64,000 nt of DNA from Phaeobacter sp. A36a-5a. GTDB taxonomy: Bacteria; Pseudomonadota; Alphaproteobacteria; Rhodobacterales; Rhodobacteraceae. A model generated the notes under the pieces. That model was not told the DNA's origin. It did not search any database and was given only the letters and a program-made list of their open reading frames with translations. Below, piece by piece: positions 8,634 to 18,825 of the stretch. Positions within the stretch are counted from its first letter, which is position 1, and each line of letters starts with the position of its first letter. The stretch spans positions 1,550,001 to 1,614,000 of the forward strand of contig NZ_JBBLYU010000001.1 of assembly GCF_037911135.1 (NCBI RefSeq), read 5' to 3'. Position numbers and translations under genes: made by a program.

Positions 8634-9809
8634 GTGCCCGTAACCAGCCCTCACCCGACCCGTCCGTCTTCCCGGTTCCGGCTGCGCACGCCATGGCGCG
8701 CGGTTGCGGCGATGTTTGTGCTGAACGGCGCCCTGTTTGGGATCTGGGCGTCGCGCATCCCGGCCGTCGCCGACAGCCACGAGCTGACGCCCGGCGCGCT
8801 GGGGTTGCTGCTGTTGCTAATGGCTGCAGGCGCGATCCTCTCCTTCCCGCTTGCCGGACGGGCGGCAGATCGGATGGGGGCCGCCCATGTCACCCGCCGG
8901 GTGGCGCTGGCCTATGTCCTCGGGCTGGTGCTGCTGGCGCTGGCGCCGAGCCTGCCGCTGCTGGCGGCCGCGCTCTTTGTCTTTGGTGCCGCCCATGGCA
9001 GCATGGACGTAGCGATGAACGCATGGGCAAGTGAGGTGGAGAAACGTGCCGGACGGCCGATGATGTCGTCCTTTCACGCGATGTTCAGCCTTGGGGCCGG
9101 GCTTGGTGCGCTGTCTGGCTACGGCGCGGCCTCCGTCGGGGCAGAAATCCCGCTGCATTTCCTGCTCGCCGGGGGGATCGCAGCGCTTCTGACGCTCTCT
9201 GTCGCACAGATCCCCTGGACTGCCGACCCCGCCCCCAAGAATCCGATGACAAAACCATCGCTTCTGCCCCGTGGACCGCTGGTTGCGGTGGGATTTGTCG
9301 CCTTTTGCGGAGCCGTTGGCGAAGGCGCGATGGCCGACTGGAGCGCGATCTTTCTGGTGCTGACGACGGGCGCCAGCGAAGCGGATGCCGCGCTTGGATT
9401 TGCCGTTTTCTCGGTCGCTATGGTGGCAATGCGGCTGATCGGCGATCTTGTGGTCGCGCGGCTTGGGGCCGTCAGCGCCGCGCGCATGGCCGGTGCCAGC
9501 GCCTGTCTTGGCGCATTGATCGCGGTGGTGTTTGGCAGCTACGCTGCTGCCATGATCGGCTTTGCCCTGATGGGTATCGGCTATGCGCTGGTCATGCCGC
9601 TCGCCTTCAGCCGCGCGGCCAGTGATCCCGAACTTCCCGCAGGCGCTGCCATCGCCAGCGTCGCGACATTCGGCTACGGCGGCATCCTGATCGGCCCACC
9701 CATGATCGGCATTACCGCCGAGTTGCTGTCGCTGCCTGCCGCCTTTGTGATCCTTGCAGTGCTTTCAGCGTTTATCGTTATATTTTCAAGGGTTCTAAAA
9801 CGCAGCTAA
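8634..9809 (+). CDS. MFS transporter, YbjJ-like
   Basis: A 391-residue major facilitator with about twelve hydrophobic segments. An MFS-type loop (AGRAADRMGAAHV) follows the second helix, and NAWASEVEKRAGRPMMSSFHAMFSLG-type sequence around residues 125-150 is characteristic of the YbjJ-like group. The start is a GTG preceded at six bases by AGGA; an ATG just downstream in another frame is a shadow. It diverges from the sugar operon and could export a product of it, but may be unrelated. Substrate unknown. Confidence 0.88.
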   Translation: MPVTSPHPTRPSSRFRLRTPWRAVAAMFVLNGALFGIWASRIPAVADSHELTPGALGLLLLLMAAGAILSFPLAGRAADRMGAAHVTRRVALAYVLGLVLLALAPSLPLLAAALFVFGAAHGSMDVAMNAWASEVEKRAGRPMMSSFHAMFSLGAGLGALSGYGAASVGAEIPLHFLLAGGIAALLTLSVAQIPWTADPAPKNPMTKPSLLPRGPLVAVGFVAFCGAVGEGAMADWSAIFLVLTTGASEADAALGFAVFSVAMVAMRLIGDLVVARLGAVSAARMAGASACLGALIAVVFGSYAAAMIGFALMGIGYALVMPLAFSRAASDPELPAGAAIASVATFGYGGILIGPPMIGITAELLSLPAAFVILAVLSAFIVIFSRVLKRS

Positions 9810-9824
9810 ACCAAGCTCCGGACC

Positions 9825-9857
9825 AAAAAAGAAAAAAGGGAGGCACTGTGGCCTCCC
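9825..9857 (-). terminator. Rho-independent terminator of nrdJ
   Basis: On the minus strand GGGAGGC and GCCTCCC (9851-9857 and 9838-9844) form a hairpin followed by a T-rich run of about twelve bases broken by one C. It lies about 150 bases after the nrdJ stop. Confidence 0.8.
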
Positions 9858-10006
9858 CCTCCCAGGTGCACGGATCAGGTGGTTCTTGTTACCGCCCGAG
9901 GTTGTTGCCTGTGTCCCGATCCGTGTCGGGGTGAGCGCACCCACCCCGGGTTTCCGACCAGCGCGACAGCATCGCCGCGACGGTCACAGTCCAATTCCAT
10001 CAGCAC

Positions 10007-13000
10007 TTAGCTACAGCCAGAGGTGCCGCCGCAGGTGTTGCATTTCATGCAGGTGCCATTGCGCACCAGCGTGTAATTTCCGCAATCGCCGCAGGCCTCG
10101 CCCTCGTAGCCCTGCATCTTGGCCTTGGTTCGGGCATCCATGCCGCCGGACGCGGCAGGCGCAACGGCTGATGTCTCAGGCACCAGCGACTGCAAGGCAG
10201 CGACCGGATCGCCCCCGATGTTGGCCAGCAGCTCGGTCTGCCCGCCCTGCAATACGACCAGTTCCTGCGGCAGACGCTTACGCAGATAGCCGGTGGAGGA
10301 AATCTGTTTCAGCACCTCCAGCGACCGCGTCGCAGCGGTTTCGCTCAGTTCCGAGAGATTGGAGACACCCTCCTCCTCGCCCCGGCCCAGATCGTCAAAG
10401 CTGGCGCCTTCCGGTTTGACATGAGCCAGATCGGTCCGATCGAGATAGCTGACCGCCAGCTCACGGAACACATAGTCCAGAATGGAGGTCGCATTCTTGA
10501 TCGAGTCATTGCCCTGCACCATGCCCGCGGGCTCAAACTTGGTGAAGGTGAAGGCGTCGACAAACTCCTCCAGCGGCACGCCATATTGCAGGCCAACCGA
10601 TACCGCGATGGCGAAATTGTTCATCATCGCACGGAAACCGGCACCTTCCTTGTGCATGTCGATGAAGATCTCGCCAAGGTTGCCATCCTCATATTCGCCG
10701 GTGCGCAGGTACACTTTATGGCCGCCAACCACCGCCTTCTGAGTATAGCCCTTGCGGCGCTGCGGCATCTTGGTGCGATGCGATTTCACGATTTCCTTGA
10801 TGACCACCTTCTCGACGATCTTCTCGGCAAGGGTGATGGCCTTTTCCTGCTGCGACCCGCTTTCGAGAATTTCGGCCGCCTCATCGTCGTCCTCAACCAG
10901 TGCCGCCGCCAGCGGCTGGCTCAGCTTGGAGCCGTCACGGTACAGCGCATTGGCCTTCACCCCCAGCGACCAGCTGAGTTCATAGGCCTTCTGGCAATCC
11001 TCGATGGTGGCGTCATTGGGCATGTTGATGGTCTTGGAGATTGCACCGGAGATAAAGCTCTGGGCTGCGGCCATCATCAGGATATGGCTATCAACCCCCA
11101 GATAACGCTTGCCTTTCTTGCCACAAGGATTGGCGCAATCAAAGATGTGATAGTGCTCTTCCTTCAGATGCGGCGCACCTTCCAGCGTCATGGATCCGCA
11201 GACATGGTCATTCGCCGCCTCGATATCGCGCTTGCTGAAGCCCAGATGGCGCAGCAGGTCAAAGGTCGGATCGTTCAGCTTAGTCGTCGGGATGCCCAGA
11301 ACACCGGTGCAGAAATCCTCGCCCAGCGTCCACTGATTGAACACAAAGCGGATATCAAAGGCCGACTCCAGCGCCGCATCGACCTTCGCAAGCTCATTGG
11401 GGCCAAAGCCGTGACCGGCCAGCGAGGTGTGATTGATTCCCGGCGCATTGCCGATGGTGCCATGGCCCACGGCATAGGAGACGATCTCTTCGATCTGGGC
11501 CGGGGAATAGCCCAGCCCCTCCAGCGCGGCGGGGACCGAGCGGTTGATGATCTTGAAATAACCGCCGCCGGCCAGCTTCTTGAACTTCACCAGCGCAAAG
11601 TCCGGCTCGATCCCGGTGGTGTCGCAATCCATGACCAGACCAATGGTGCCGGTTGGGGCCACCACGGTGGCCTGCGCATTGCGGAACCCGTGACGTTCGC
11701 CCAGCTCCAGCGCCTCGTCCCAGCTGCTCATCGCCAGTTCCGCCAGACGCGGGTCCGGGCAGTTGGCACTGTCAAGCGGCACCGGCTTCACGGCCAAGCC
11801 TTCGTAGCCGTCGACCGCGCCGTGCGCGGCTGCGCGATGGTTGCGGATCACCCGCAGCATGTCGCTTGCGTTCTGCTCGTAGCGGGCAAACGGCCCCAGC
11901 TCGGAGGCCATCTCGGCGGAAGTGGCATAGGACACGCCGGTCATGATCGCGGTCAGCGCACCGCAAAGCGCGCGCCCTTCGGCGCTGTCATAGCCGTAGC
12001 CCATGTTCATCAGCAGGCCGCCGATATTGGCATAGCCAAGGCCCAGCGTGCGGAAATCATAGGAACGCTGCGCGATTTCCTTGGACGGGAACTGCGCCAT
12101 CATCACCGAGATTTCCAGCGTCACCGTCCACAGACGGCAGGCGTGCATGTAATCCTCGGCCTGGAACACCCCGTCCTTGAGGAAGGTCAGCAGGTTCAGC
12201 GACGCGAGATTACAGGCGGTATCGTCCAGGAACATATATTCCGAACAAGGGTTTGAGCCGCGAATCTCACCGTCGGAGGGGCATGTGTGCCACTCGTTCA
12301 CTGTGTCGTGGAACTGGATGCCCGGATCGGCGCAGGCCCAGGCCGCATGACCGACCTTTTCCCACAGATCCCGCGCCTTCACGGTTTTGGCGACCTTCCC
12401 ATCGACCCGGTTGATCAGCTGCCAGTCGGCGTCCTTCTTCACCGCATGAAGGAAGGCATTGGTGACCCGGATCGAGTTGTTGGAGTTCTGACCGGAAACC
12501 GAATTATAGGCGTCGCTGTCCCAGTCGGTGTCATAGGTCGGGAATTCAATCGAGGTGTGCCCCTGCTTGGCATAGTCCAGCACGCGCTTCACATAGGTCT
12601 CGGGGATGGCGACCTTCTTGGCTTCGCGGATTGCCTTTTTCAGCCCATCGTTGACGGCCGGATCATAGGCGTCAGCCTCGGCCCCGTCCCAGCTGCGAAT
12701 GGCCTCGAAGAGACCGTTCAGCATCTTCTCGTGCATCTTGGAGCCTGCGACGATGGAGGCCACCTTCTGCTCTTCGATCACTTTCCAGTCGATGAACTGT
12801 TCGATATCCGGGTGATCTGCATCGACGATCACCATCTTGGCGGCGCGACGGGTGGTGCCACCGGATTTGATCGCCCCGGCTGCCCGGTCACCGATCTTGA
12901 GGAAGCCCATCAGGCCAGAGGATTTGCCACCGCCGGACAGCGGTTCGCCTTCGCCGCGCAGATGGCTGAAATTGGTGCCGGTGCCGGAGCCATATTTGAA

Positions 13001-13651
13001 CAACCGCGCCTCGCGAACCCAAAGATCCATGATGCCGCCGTCCTGCACCAGATCGTCAGAGACCGACTGGATAAAGCAGGCATGGGGCTGCGGGTGCTCA
13101 TAGGCGCTGTCAGATTTGGTCAGCTGGCCGGTTTTGTAATCGACATAATGGTGACCCTGTGCTGGGCCGTCGATGCCATAGGCCCAATGCAGACCGGTGT
13201 TGAACCACTGCGGGCTGTTCGGCGCGGCGCGTTGGGTCGCCAGCATATAGCGCATCTCGTCGAAATAGGCGCGCGCGTCTTCCTCGGTTGAGAAATAGCC
13301 GCCTTTCCAGCCCCAGTAGCACCAGGCGCCGGCCAGACGGTCGAACACCTGTTTGGAGGAGGTCTCGCCGCCAAATTCCACATCATCACCGGCCGGAACC
13401 GAGCGCCATAGGAACTCGGGCACGCCTTTTTCACGGAGCTTTTTCAGTTTGCTCGGGACACCGGCTTTACGGAAATATTTCTGCGCAATCACATCGCTGG
13501 CGACCTGGCTCCAGCCCGCCGGAACCTCGACGCCCTCAAGACGAAACACAATGGTGCCGTCTGGATTGCGGATCTCCGACGTTGCAGGGACAAAGTCCAG
13601 ATCGGCATATGCGTCCTGCCCAGATTTTGTAAATTTCCGTTCAATCTTCAT
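10007..13651 (-). CDS. nrdJ: Adenosylcobalamin-dependent (class II) ribonucleoside-diphosphate reductase
   Basis: A 1214-residue enzyme that makes deoxyribonucleotides with a radical from adenosylcobalamin, independent of oxygen. Cys192 (PHACFIQS) and the active-site set Asn467, Cys469 and Glu471 (SNPCSEY) are present, as is the loop GSGTGTNFS (221-229). The C-terminus carries paired CxxC motifs (ACGDCGNYT and CMKCNTCGG), used for re-reduction or zinc binding. Length is typical for the long alphaproteobacterial class II form. Two NrdR boxes lie upstream and a terminator downstream, so it is monocistronic. No class I genes are in the window; B12 dependence of DNA synthesis is implied if none exist elsewhere. 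Confidence 0.97.
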   Translation of the reverse strand: MKIERKFTKSGQDAYADLDFVPATSEIRNPDGTIVFRLEGVEVPAGWSQVASDVIAQKYFRKAGVPSKLKKLREKGVPEFLWRSVPAGDDVEFGGETSSKQVFDRLAGAWCYWGWKGGYFSTEEDARAYFDEMRYMLATQRAAPNSPQWFNTGLHWAYGIDGPAQGHHYVDYKTGQLTKSDSAYEHPQPHACFIQSVSDDLVQDGGIMDLWVREARLFKYGSGTGTNFSHLRGEGEPLSGGGKSSGLMGFLKIGDRAAGAIKSGGTTRRAAKMVIVDADHPDIEQFIDWKVIEEQKVASIVAGSKMHEKMLNGLFEAIRSWDGAEADAYDPAVNDGLKKAIREAKKVAIPETYVKRVLDYAKQGHTSIEFPTYDTDWDSDAYNSVSGQNSNNSIRVTNAFLHAVKKDADWQLINRVDGKVAKTVKARDLWEKVGHAAWACADPGIQFHDTVNEWHTCPSDGEIRGSNPCSEYMFLDDTACNLASLNLLTFLKDGVFQAEDYMHACRLWTVTLEISVMMAQFPSKEIAQRSYDFRTLGLGYANIGGLLMNMGYGYDSAEGRALCGALTAIMTGVSYATSAEMASELGPFARYEQNASDMLRVIRNHRAAAHGAVDGYEGLAVKPVPLDSANCPDPRLAELAMSSWDEALELGERHGFRNAQATVVAPTGTIGLVMDCDTTGIEPDFALVKFKKLAGGGYFKIINRSVPAALEGLGYSPAQIEEIVSYAVGHGTIGNAPGINHTSLAGHGFGPNELAKVDAALESAFDIRFVFNQWTLGEDFCTGVLGIPTTKLNDPTFDLLRHLGFSKRDIEAANDHVCGSMTLEGAPHLKEEHYHIFDCANPCGKKGKRYLGVDSHILMMAAAQSFISGAISKTINMPNDATIEDCQKAYELSWSLGVKANALYRDGSKLSQPLAAALVEDDDEAAEILESGSQQEKAITLAEKIVEKVVIKEIVKSHRTKMPQRRKGYTQKAVVGGHKVYLRTGEYEDGNLGEIFIDMHKEGAGFRAMMNNFAIAVSVGLQYGVPLEEFVDAFTFTKFEPAGMVQGNDSIKNATSILDYVFRELAVSYLDRTDLAHVKPEGASFDDLGRGEEEGVSNLSELSETAATRSLEVLKQISSTGYLRKRLPQELVVLQGGQTELLANIGGDPVAALQSLVPETSAVAPAASGGMDARTKAKMQGYEGEACGDCGNYTLVRNGTCMKCNTCGGTSGCS

Positions 13652-13835
13652 GCCATCTGCCTCTTTTTTGCAGTCCCACTGTCACAAATCACGCCTTTTG
13701 GCCGACGCGTCTCTTCTCGTTCTTCGCCGCAAAACACCCTGCTGCGCACCTCACATAAGATGCGTGCCAGGGCCGAGGCCCCATATCCGCCAGCGCTAAA
13801 TGCTTTGCTTGGTCTGGTGTAGCACCGGGTGAAAT

Positions 13836-13851
13836 CCACCATATTTTGTGC
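13836..13851 (-). promoter_or_regulatory. Putative NrdR box 1 upstream of nrdJ
   Basis: The 16-mer CCACCATATTTTGTGC keeps the CAC-N8-GTG core of the NrdR consensus (ACACWATATATWGTGT). It lies about 190 bases upstream of the nrdJ start. Confidence 0.65.
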
Positions 13852-13866
13852 TGCATCATCCGACGT

Positions 13867-13882
13867 ACACAATTTGACGTAT
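13867..13882 (-). promoter_or_regulatory. Putative NrdR box 2 upstream of nrdJ
   Basis: The 16-mer ACACAATTTGACGTAT keeps ACAC and the G eight bases on. It starts exactly 31 bp from box 1, the usual three-turn spacing of paired NrdR sites that repress ribonucleotide reductase genes when dATP is high. On its own it is the weaker match; the spacing makes the call. Confidence 0.6.
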
Positions 13883-14457
13883 TCAGGCATATGGGGTCAA
13901 CGGCATTTTTAGGCTTTCGTAACCATCTTTTTCGTTGACGATAGCTTAATGGTCTGCGGTCGATCACGAAGCTGCGATTCAGAGTTGATCACTTTACCTG
14001 GCACGGTCCCAAGAGCCCCATCCATCCGACGCGATAAATCCCCTTGCGGAGAGGGGCTTGCCGCATGTCACGCCGCAGCAACGGCAGCAGCGAACTCTTC
14101 TGAAACAGAAATCACTCAACCAGACCGAGGGTTGAAAAAATGAAATACACTCCCTCCAGATAGAAGGCGTGCCGAGGTGTTTTTTTTCCCTGTTGGCACG
14201 AAGCGTAAAAGGAAATCGACGCCAACGCGCGTCAGTTGGTTAAGCAACCCTTAACAGACATAGCGAGACGCCTGATTTGGTCATAATTTGGAAACCAGTC
14301 CGAATCTCCTCAGCGAGCCCTCAGGGACTGAACAGCGCCCCTGCCCGTCCGCGGATGACGGATCTGCGCCCCCATCGGATCGGTCGGCTGGAACGCGAAA
14401 CGCCGACAGCCCTGTGACAGGCATGTCGGCGTCTACGTCACATCCAGATGGATGAAA
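13883..14457. other. Gene-free stretch between nrdJ control region and tRNA-Pro
   Basis: About 575 bases without a supportable gene. It holds several small inverted repeats: a CCCCT/AGGGG hairpin near 14040-14057, CAACC/GGTTG followed by six A near 14117-14139, and a long CGTGCC/GGCACG pair flanking a T8 run near 14167-14200. Composition is lower in GC than the genes around it. Small RNA content is possible but not shown. Confidence 0.4.
14397..14431 (-). terminator. Possible terminator after tRNA-Pro
   Basis: CGCCGACA and TGTCGGCG (14401-14408 and 14424-14431) form an 8-bp stem with an inner GCC/GGC pairing, about 27 bases 3' of the minus-strand tRNA. The T run after it is only three bases, so the signal is weak. 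Confidence 0.45.
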
Positions 14458-14534
14458 TGGTCGGGGCGGCGAGATTCGAACTCACGACCCCCTGTACCCA
14501 AAACAGGTGCGCTACCAGACTGCGCCACGCCCCG
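14458..14534 (-). tRNA. tRNA-Pro (anticodon TGG)
   Basis: On the minus strand the 77-base sequence folds as a cloverleaf with acceptor stem CGGGGCG/CGCCCCG, anticodon loop TTTGGGT (anticodon TGG, Pro), T-loop GTTCGAATC and an encoded CCA at 14458-14460. Confidence 0.96.
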
Positions 14535-14577
14535 GACCGTGCGCCTTCCTAGCGTTGCCGATCTGATTTGAAAAGCC

Positions 14578-15102
14578 CTAACAGGGCCAAATTGCGCCTG
14601 TCGTTGAAAAAACTTCATGGCGCAGCTGGGTGCCGACTGAAATCCCATAAAGCGCGGCAAGACCGCCGTTGATTTCCAGCACGGCATAGACGTTGTCACC
14701 ACCCGGGATCGGCGTCAGGTCCCCGGGAATGGCGCGATGGTGAATATGGCGCACCGTGCCGCTGCTGTCGACAAACAGCATGTCCAGCGGAATGAGCGTA
14801 TTCTTCATCCAGAAGCTGGCGCGCTGCGGCGCCTCATAGACAAACAACATGCCATTGCCACGCGCGATATGGAGCCGGTGCATCAACCCCTGCGCGCGTG
14901 TTTCTATGGTATCGGCGATTTCTACAGAGAACTGCGCCTGCCCCCAGGGGCCGCGCAGGCTGACCAGATCAGGGCGGCAGGCCTCTTCGGCCTGCACCGC
15001 CCCGGCCGCCACAATCGCAGCGACCGACATAATAGAGAGAGCGGCGGCTCTGGCTCCTGTTGTCATCCTGTCTGACAATCGGGTCCAGGCGTGCCGCATC
15101 AC
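14578..15102 (-). CDS. DUF192 family secreted protein
   Basis: A 174-residue protein with an N-terminal hydrophobic segment that looks like a signal peptide ending in VQA near residue 38. The DUF192 core follows, with the family hallmark SFWMKNTLIPLDMLFVD near residues 95-112. The first codon is GTG directly followed by ATG, right at the stop of the upstream cold-shock gene, so the two are probably translationally coupled. The pair CSD-DUF192 recurs in this bacterial group (from memory). The biochemical role of DUF192 is unknown. Confidence 0.88.
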   Translation of the reverse strand: MMRHAWTRLSDRMTTGARAAALSIMSVAAIVAAGAVQAEEACRPDLVSLRGPWGQAQFSVEIADTIETRAQGLMHRLHIARGNGMLFVYEAPQRASFWMKNTLIPLDMLFVDSSGTVRHIHHRAIPGDLTPIPGGDNVYAVLEINGGLAALYGISVGTQLRHEVFSTTGAIWPC

Positions 15103-15103
15103 C

Positions 15104-15640
15104 TTAGTCCTGCTTTTCCAGAAGCGCCGCTTCCCAGGCCAGCACCTCGACCGCCATGCGGCCGCGTTTGCCGTCGATCACCCGCATCCCAAGCGCCTCG
15201 CCCGGTTGCAGTTCCGACAGACCCGACTGGCGCAGAACCTCGACATGAAGAAACACGTCTTCGTCGCGGCCAAACACATTGGCAAAACCAAAGCCCTTGC
15301 CTTTGTCGAACCATTTCACCCGCGCAGGTACCAGTGGCTCGGCGCTCAGCGTCTCGGCATCAATCTCCGCGAAATCGCTCAGAACCGGGCTGTCGTCGCG
15401 AACCGGCGGCGTGATCGACAGGACTTCCACCGCCTGAACACCACGCTCGGTGCGATGCGTCACCAGTTCAACCTCGGCCCCGTCCGCGATGGAACTCTGG
15501 CCGAAGTTACGCAGCACGTTCACATGCAGCAGGATATCTGGTCCGCCCTCATCAGAGACGACAAATCCGAACCCTTTGGTCGGATCGAACCATTTCACCA
15601 GCCCGCGTATCTGCTGCAAACTGCTCAAGTCTTCTGCCAC
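15104..15640 (-). CDS. Double cold-shock-domain protein
   Basis: A 178-residue protein with two cold-shock (OB-fold) domains: residues about 10-75 with VKWFDPTKGFGFV and about 106-170 with VKWFDKGKGFGFA, joined by a 30-residue acidic linker. Each carries the aromatic RNP1-like surface that binds single-stranded RNA or DNA. Canonical CspA proteins have one domain of about 70 residues, so this is the tandem alphaproteobacterial type. It likely acts as an RNA chaperone. It is followed without a gap by the DUF192 gene. Confidence 0.93.
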   Translation of the reverse strand: MAEDLSSLQQIRGLVKWFDPTKGFGFVVSDEGGPDILLHVNVLRNFGQSSIADGAEVELVTHRTERGVQAVEVLSITPPVRDDSPVLSDFAEIDAETLSAEPLVPARVKWFDKGKGFGFANVFGRDEDVFLHVEVLRQSGLSELQPGEALGMRVIDGKRGRMAVEVLAWEAALLEKQD

Positions 15641-15758
15641 TGCTGTAGTCCACCGTATTCTTCAGTTTTTAACCAGTAGGTGATGCTCTATTCTCGGTTC
15701 TGAGTTCAAGCCAAAAACGGACACCAATATCACAATTCTGCTATTTTCCGATAGTGAC

Positions 15759-16364
15759 CTAAGGGCACAACCGCTCCACGCTCCAAAGCGCTTCGGGGGT
15801 TTCGCGCCGCCAGACAAAGCGATCATGCAGACGAAACGCGCCATCGGCCCAGAACTCGATCTCAAGCGGCGTCAGGCGGTAACCGCCCCAGAACGGCGGG
15901 CGCTCGGGATTTGACCCTTTGGTGGCTGTGACCTTGGCCACCTCCGCCATCAGAGCACCCCGGCTCGACAAGGGGCGCGACTGCGCCGAGGCCCAGGCCC
16001 CCAGCCGGCTCTTGAGGGACCGGGATTTGTAATAGGCATCGGCCTGCGGGCCGTTCTCGCGACTGATGATCCCGCGCGCGCGCACTTGGCGTCGCAGCGA
16101 TTTCCAATGCATGACAAACGCCGCCTTGCCAGCGCCATCCAGCTCCTGCGCCTTGGCGCTTTCGTAATTGGTATAAAAGACAAAGGCCGCGTCCTCGATC
16201 TCTTTCAGCAGGACCATCCGGCAATTGGGCAACCCATCGGCATCCACCGTCGACAATGCAATCGCATTGGGATCGTTGATCTCGCTCTCTTCCGCCTCGC
16301 TCAGCCAGCTACGCGCGATGGCAAAGGGATCCTCCCCCGCAAAGATACCGCTGCGATCGGACAT
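15759..16364 (-). CDS. pdxH: Pyridoxamine 5'-phosphate oxidase
   Basis: A 201-residue FMN enzyme that oxidises pyridoxamine or pyridoxine 5'-phosphate to PLP. FMN and substrate motifs are visible: RMVLLKE (49-55), [23 protein letters not shown], and the C-terminal PFWGGYRL...[17 protein letters not shown] region that is highly conserved (ending RLNP or RLAP in relatives). It diverges from fabI across 169 bases. Confidence 0.96.
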   Translation of the reverse strand: MSDRSGIFAGEDPFAIARSWLSEAEESEINDPNAIALSTVDADGLPNCRMVLLKEIEDAAFVFYTNYESAKAQELDGAGKAAFVMHWKSLRRQVRARGIISRENGPQADAYYKSRSLKSRLGAWASAQSRPLSSRGALMAEVAKVTATKGSNPERPPFWGGYRLTPLEIEFWADGAFRLHDRFVWRRETPEALWSVERLCP

Positions 16365-16533
16365 GGCGCACCTCTTGGACTGCTTTTATATGGGTCTGGC
16401 TGGCGCGATAATGCGCATGGCTGACAGCAACCTAGGCCGAGACAGGGCAAACGACAAGAGACAGCGCTCTTGAAGCGCCTCGCCTGACAGACTAAACGTC
16501 GTCTAATTCGAATATCACAGGCGGAGAACCTGC

Positions 16534-17352
16534 ATGTCTAGTCAACTGATGGCCGGCAAACGTGGCCTCATCATGGGCCTTGCCAATGATAAATCCATCG
16601 CGTGGGGCATTGCCAAAGCCTGCGCCGACGCCGGCGCCGAGCTTGCGTTTTCCTACCAGGGCGATGCCCTGAAGAAACGCGTCGACCCGCTGGCGGCGCA
16701 GCTTGGCAGCGATATCGTCCTGCCCTGCGATGTGGCCGATGAGGGCTCCGTTGATGCTCTGTTTGCAGCGCTGGAAGAAAAATGGGGCAAACTGGACTTT
16801 CTGGTGCACGCCATCGGCTTTTCCGACAAGAACGAGCTGCGCGGTCGCTATGTCGACACCACCCGTGGCAACTTTCAGATGACCATGGATATCTCGGTCT
16901 ACTCCTTCACATCGGTGATGCAGCGCGCCGAGAAGATGATGTCCGAGGGCGGCAGCGCGGTCACACTGACCTATTACGGCGCCGAACAGGTGATGCCACA
17001 TTATAATGTCATGGGTGTCGCCAAGGCCGCGCTCGAAGCATCGGTCAAATACCTTGCCGAAGATCTGGGCAAGGACGGCATCCGCGTCAATGCGATCTCT
17101 GCCGGACCGATCAAGACGCTGGCCGCCTCGGGCATTGGTGATTTCCGCTACATCATGAAATGGAACGAATATAATTCGCCACTGCGCCGCAACGTGACCA
17201 TTGATGACGTGGGCAAATCCGCGCTTTATCTGCTGTCGGATCTGTCCTCCGGCGTGACCGGCGAGAATCTGCACGTGGATGCCGGCTATCACGTCGTCGG
17301 GATGAAGGCGGTTGACGCCCCTGACATCGATGCGGCAACCGGGCGCAAATAA
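16534..17352 (+). CDS. fabI: Enoyl-[acyl-carrier-protein] reductase (NADH)
   Basis: A 272-residue member of the short-chain dehydrogenase superfamily that performs the last step of fatty-acid elongation. The nucleotide-binding loop is GLANDKSIAWGIA (15-27), and the catalytic pair Tyr157 and Lys164 has the FabI spacing of six residues (YNVMGVAK). AISAGPIKTLAASGI follows. GGCGGAG upstream serves as ribosome binding site. A GC-rich hairpin follows the gene. Confidence 0.97.
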   Translation: MSSQLMAGKRGLIMGLANDKSIAWGIAKACADAGAELAFSYQGDALKKRVDPLAAQLGSDIVLPCDVADEGSVDALFAALEEKWGKLDFLVHAIGFSDKNELRGRYVDTTRGNFQMTMDISVYSFTSVMQRAEKMMSEGGSAVTLTYYGAEQVMPHYNVMGVAKAALEASVKYLAEDLGKDGIRVNAISAGPIKTLAASGIGDFRYIMKWNEYNSPLRRNVTIDDVGKSALYLLSDLSSGVTGENLHVDAGYHVVGMKAVDAPDIDAATGRK

Positions 17353-17404
17353 ACACGGGTCCAGCAGATGCTGCGCGCATCTGCACCACAGAGAATGACA
17401 CAGC

Positions 17405-17427
17405 AGGCGCGCGGCCCACGCGCGCCT
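17405..17427 (+). terminator. Possible terminator after fabI
   Basis: A 9-bp perfect stem, AGGCGCGCG with CGCGCGCCT, and a 5-base loop are followed only by TCTTCC. Stem strength is high but the U tract is poor, so it may be rho-independent only in part. Confidence 0.4.
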
Positions 17428-17449
17428 CTTCCAATGACAGGGACCCACC

Positions 17450-18064
17450 ATGACACTCGCCGCTTTTACCGCTTCCGTCCTCCTGTGCCTGATGGCCGCC
17501 ATCAGCCCCGGCCCCGCCGTTCTGATGGCTGCGCGCGTCGGCCTGGCCCATGGCTGGCGCAGTGGTCTGGCGCTGGCGATTGGCATCGGTGCGGGTGCGG
17601 TGTTCTGGGCCTCCGCCGCGCTCTTCGGGCTGAACCTGCTGTTTGACTATGCCCCCTTCCTGCTGACCCTGCTGAAAATCGGCGGCGCCATGTTCCTGAT
17701 CTACATGGCCTGGAACATGTGGCGCCATGCCAGCGAACCGATGTCGCAGGACAGTGACGCACAATTGCCGCAGACTGCTTTTGCGGCCTTCCGTCTTGGG
17801 ATCTTCACCCAGCTGGCCAACCCCAAGCCGGCCGCCTTTTTCGGCGCCGTTTTTGTCGGTACCGTACCCGAAGGCAGCAGCAGCCTGGCCCTTGCCGCGC
17901 TGCTCACCTGCATCTTTCTGGGTGAAGTCACTTGGAACACCCTCGTGGCCCGTATCTTCTCCTTTGAGAAAACGCGCCGCGGGTATATCAATCTGAAACA
18001 TGTGATCGACCGGGTCTTTGGTGGTCTGCTGGCCGCCCTCGGCGTCAAGATCGCCGCCCTCTGA
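17450..18064 (+). CDS. LysE/RhtB family amino-acid exporter
   Basis: A 204-residue inner-membrane protein with five to six hydrophobic segments. The N-terminal signature [22 protein letters not shown] (residues 18-39) and NPKPAAFF near residue 125 are diagnostic for the LysE/RhtB superfamily that effluxes basic or neutral amino acids. Substrate cannot be told from sequence. It precedes gpt by 50 bases on the same strand. Confidence 0.92.
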   Translation: MTLAAFTASVLLCLMAAISPGPAVLMAARVGLAHGWRSGLALAIGIGAGAVFWASAALFGLNLLFDYAPFLLTLLKIGGAMFLIYMAWNMWRHASEPMSQDSDAQLPQTAFAAFRLGIFTQLANPKPAAFFGAVFVGTVPEGSSSLALAALLTCIFLGEVTWNTLVARIFSFEKTRRGYINLKHVIDRVFGGLLAALGVKIAAL

Positions 18065-18114
18065 GGGCAGATGCACGATCCCGGACGCCAGACCCTAACA
18101 GGAGCATCAAAAAC

Positions 18115-18618
18115 ATGACCGATCGTCTGCCTCATGAAAAAGGCTTTCATATTTCCTGGGACCAGCTGCACCGCGACAGCCGCGCACTGGCGTGGCGTCT
18201 GGACGGGCAAGGCCCCGACGAAGGCGCCTGGCGTGCCGTTGTCGCCATCACCCGTGGCGGCATGGCTCCGGCCATGATCGTCAGCCGCGAACTGGATATC
18301 CGCATCGTCGACACGATCGGGGTGAAATCCTATCATCATCAGGATCAGGGACAGGCCGAGGTGCTGAAAGCCCCCGACGCCGAACTGATGGGCAACGGTG
18401 AAGGCGTGCTGATCATCGACGATCTGGTCGACAGCGGCAAAACTCTGGAACTGGTGCGCCAGATGTATCCCAAGGCGCATTTTGCCACCGTCTATGCCAA
18501 ACCCAAAGGTCGGCCGATGGTCGATACCTTCATCACCGAGGTGAGCCAGGACACCTGGATCTTCTTCCCCTGGGATATGGCGCTGCAATATGTCGAACCC
18601 TATCGCGGGACCGACTGA
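18115..18618 (+). CDS. gpt: Xanthine-guanine phosphoribosyltransferase
   Basis: A 167-residue type I phosphoribosyltransferase salvaging xanthine and guanine with PRPP. The PRPP-binding motif [16 protein letters not shown] is at about residues 97-112, and the [15 protein letters not shown] segment (40-54) is the purine PRTase strand. [25 protein letters not shown] is typical for Gpt. A terminator follows. Confidence 0.95.
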   Translation: MTDRLPHEKGFHISWDQLHRDSRALAWRLDGQGPDEGAWRAVVAITRGGMAPAMIVSRELDIRIVDTIGVKSYHHQDQGQAEVLKAPDAELMGNGEGVLIIDDLVDSGKTLELVRQMYPKAHFATVYAKPKGRPMVDTFITEVSQDTWIFFPWDMALQYVEPYRGTD

Positions 18619-18658
18619 TCATCGACCGACGGATCACCAACCGTCACACGACGCATGG

Positions 18659-18688
18659 AAAGACGCACCTTCGGGGGCGTCTTTTTTC
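18659..18688 (+). terminator. Rho-independent terminator after gpt
   Basis: AAAGACGC (18659-18666) pairs with GCGTCTTT (18677-18684), with inner CC/GG pairing around a TTCG tetraloop, followed by a T run to 18687. Confidence 0.85.
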
Positions 18689-18825
18689 GTTTCCGCGCCG
18701 GGGATCTGCTGGGATTTTTCCGGCGCAGGTCAAACCCCCTTGCAAAACCGGCGCAGTTGCGGCGGAGTGGCCAAAGCGCGCCATGGCTCTGGCCGGTGAC
18801 GCGCCGACGCAAGACAGGACACCCG

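Noticed and set aside
10421-12256. Long plus-strand open frame of 611 residues inside nrdJ
   Set aside because: Antisense shadow of a well-conserved enzyme; no family motif.
13652-13835. Cobalamin riboswitch before nrdJ
   Set aside because: The B12-box sequence and associated stems are not recognisable in the leader.
14433-14702. Minus-strand frame of 89 residues covering tRNA-Pro
   Set aside because: Its translation reads through the tRNA sequence, a well-known artefact; the tRNA explains it.
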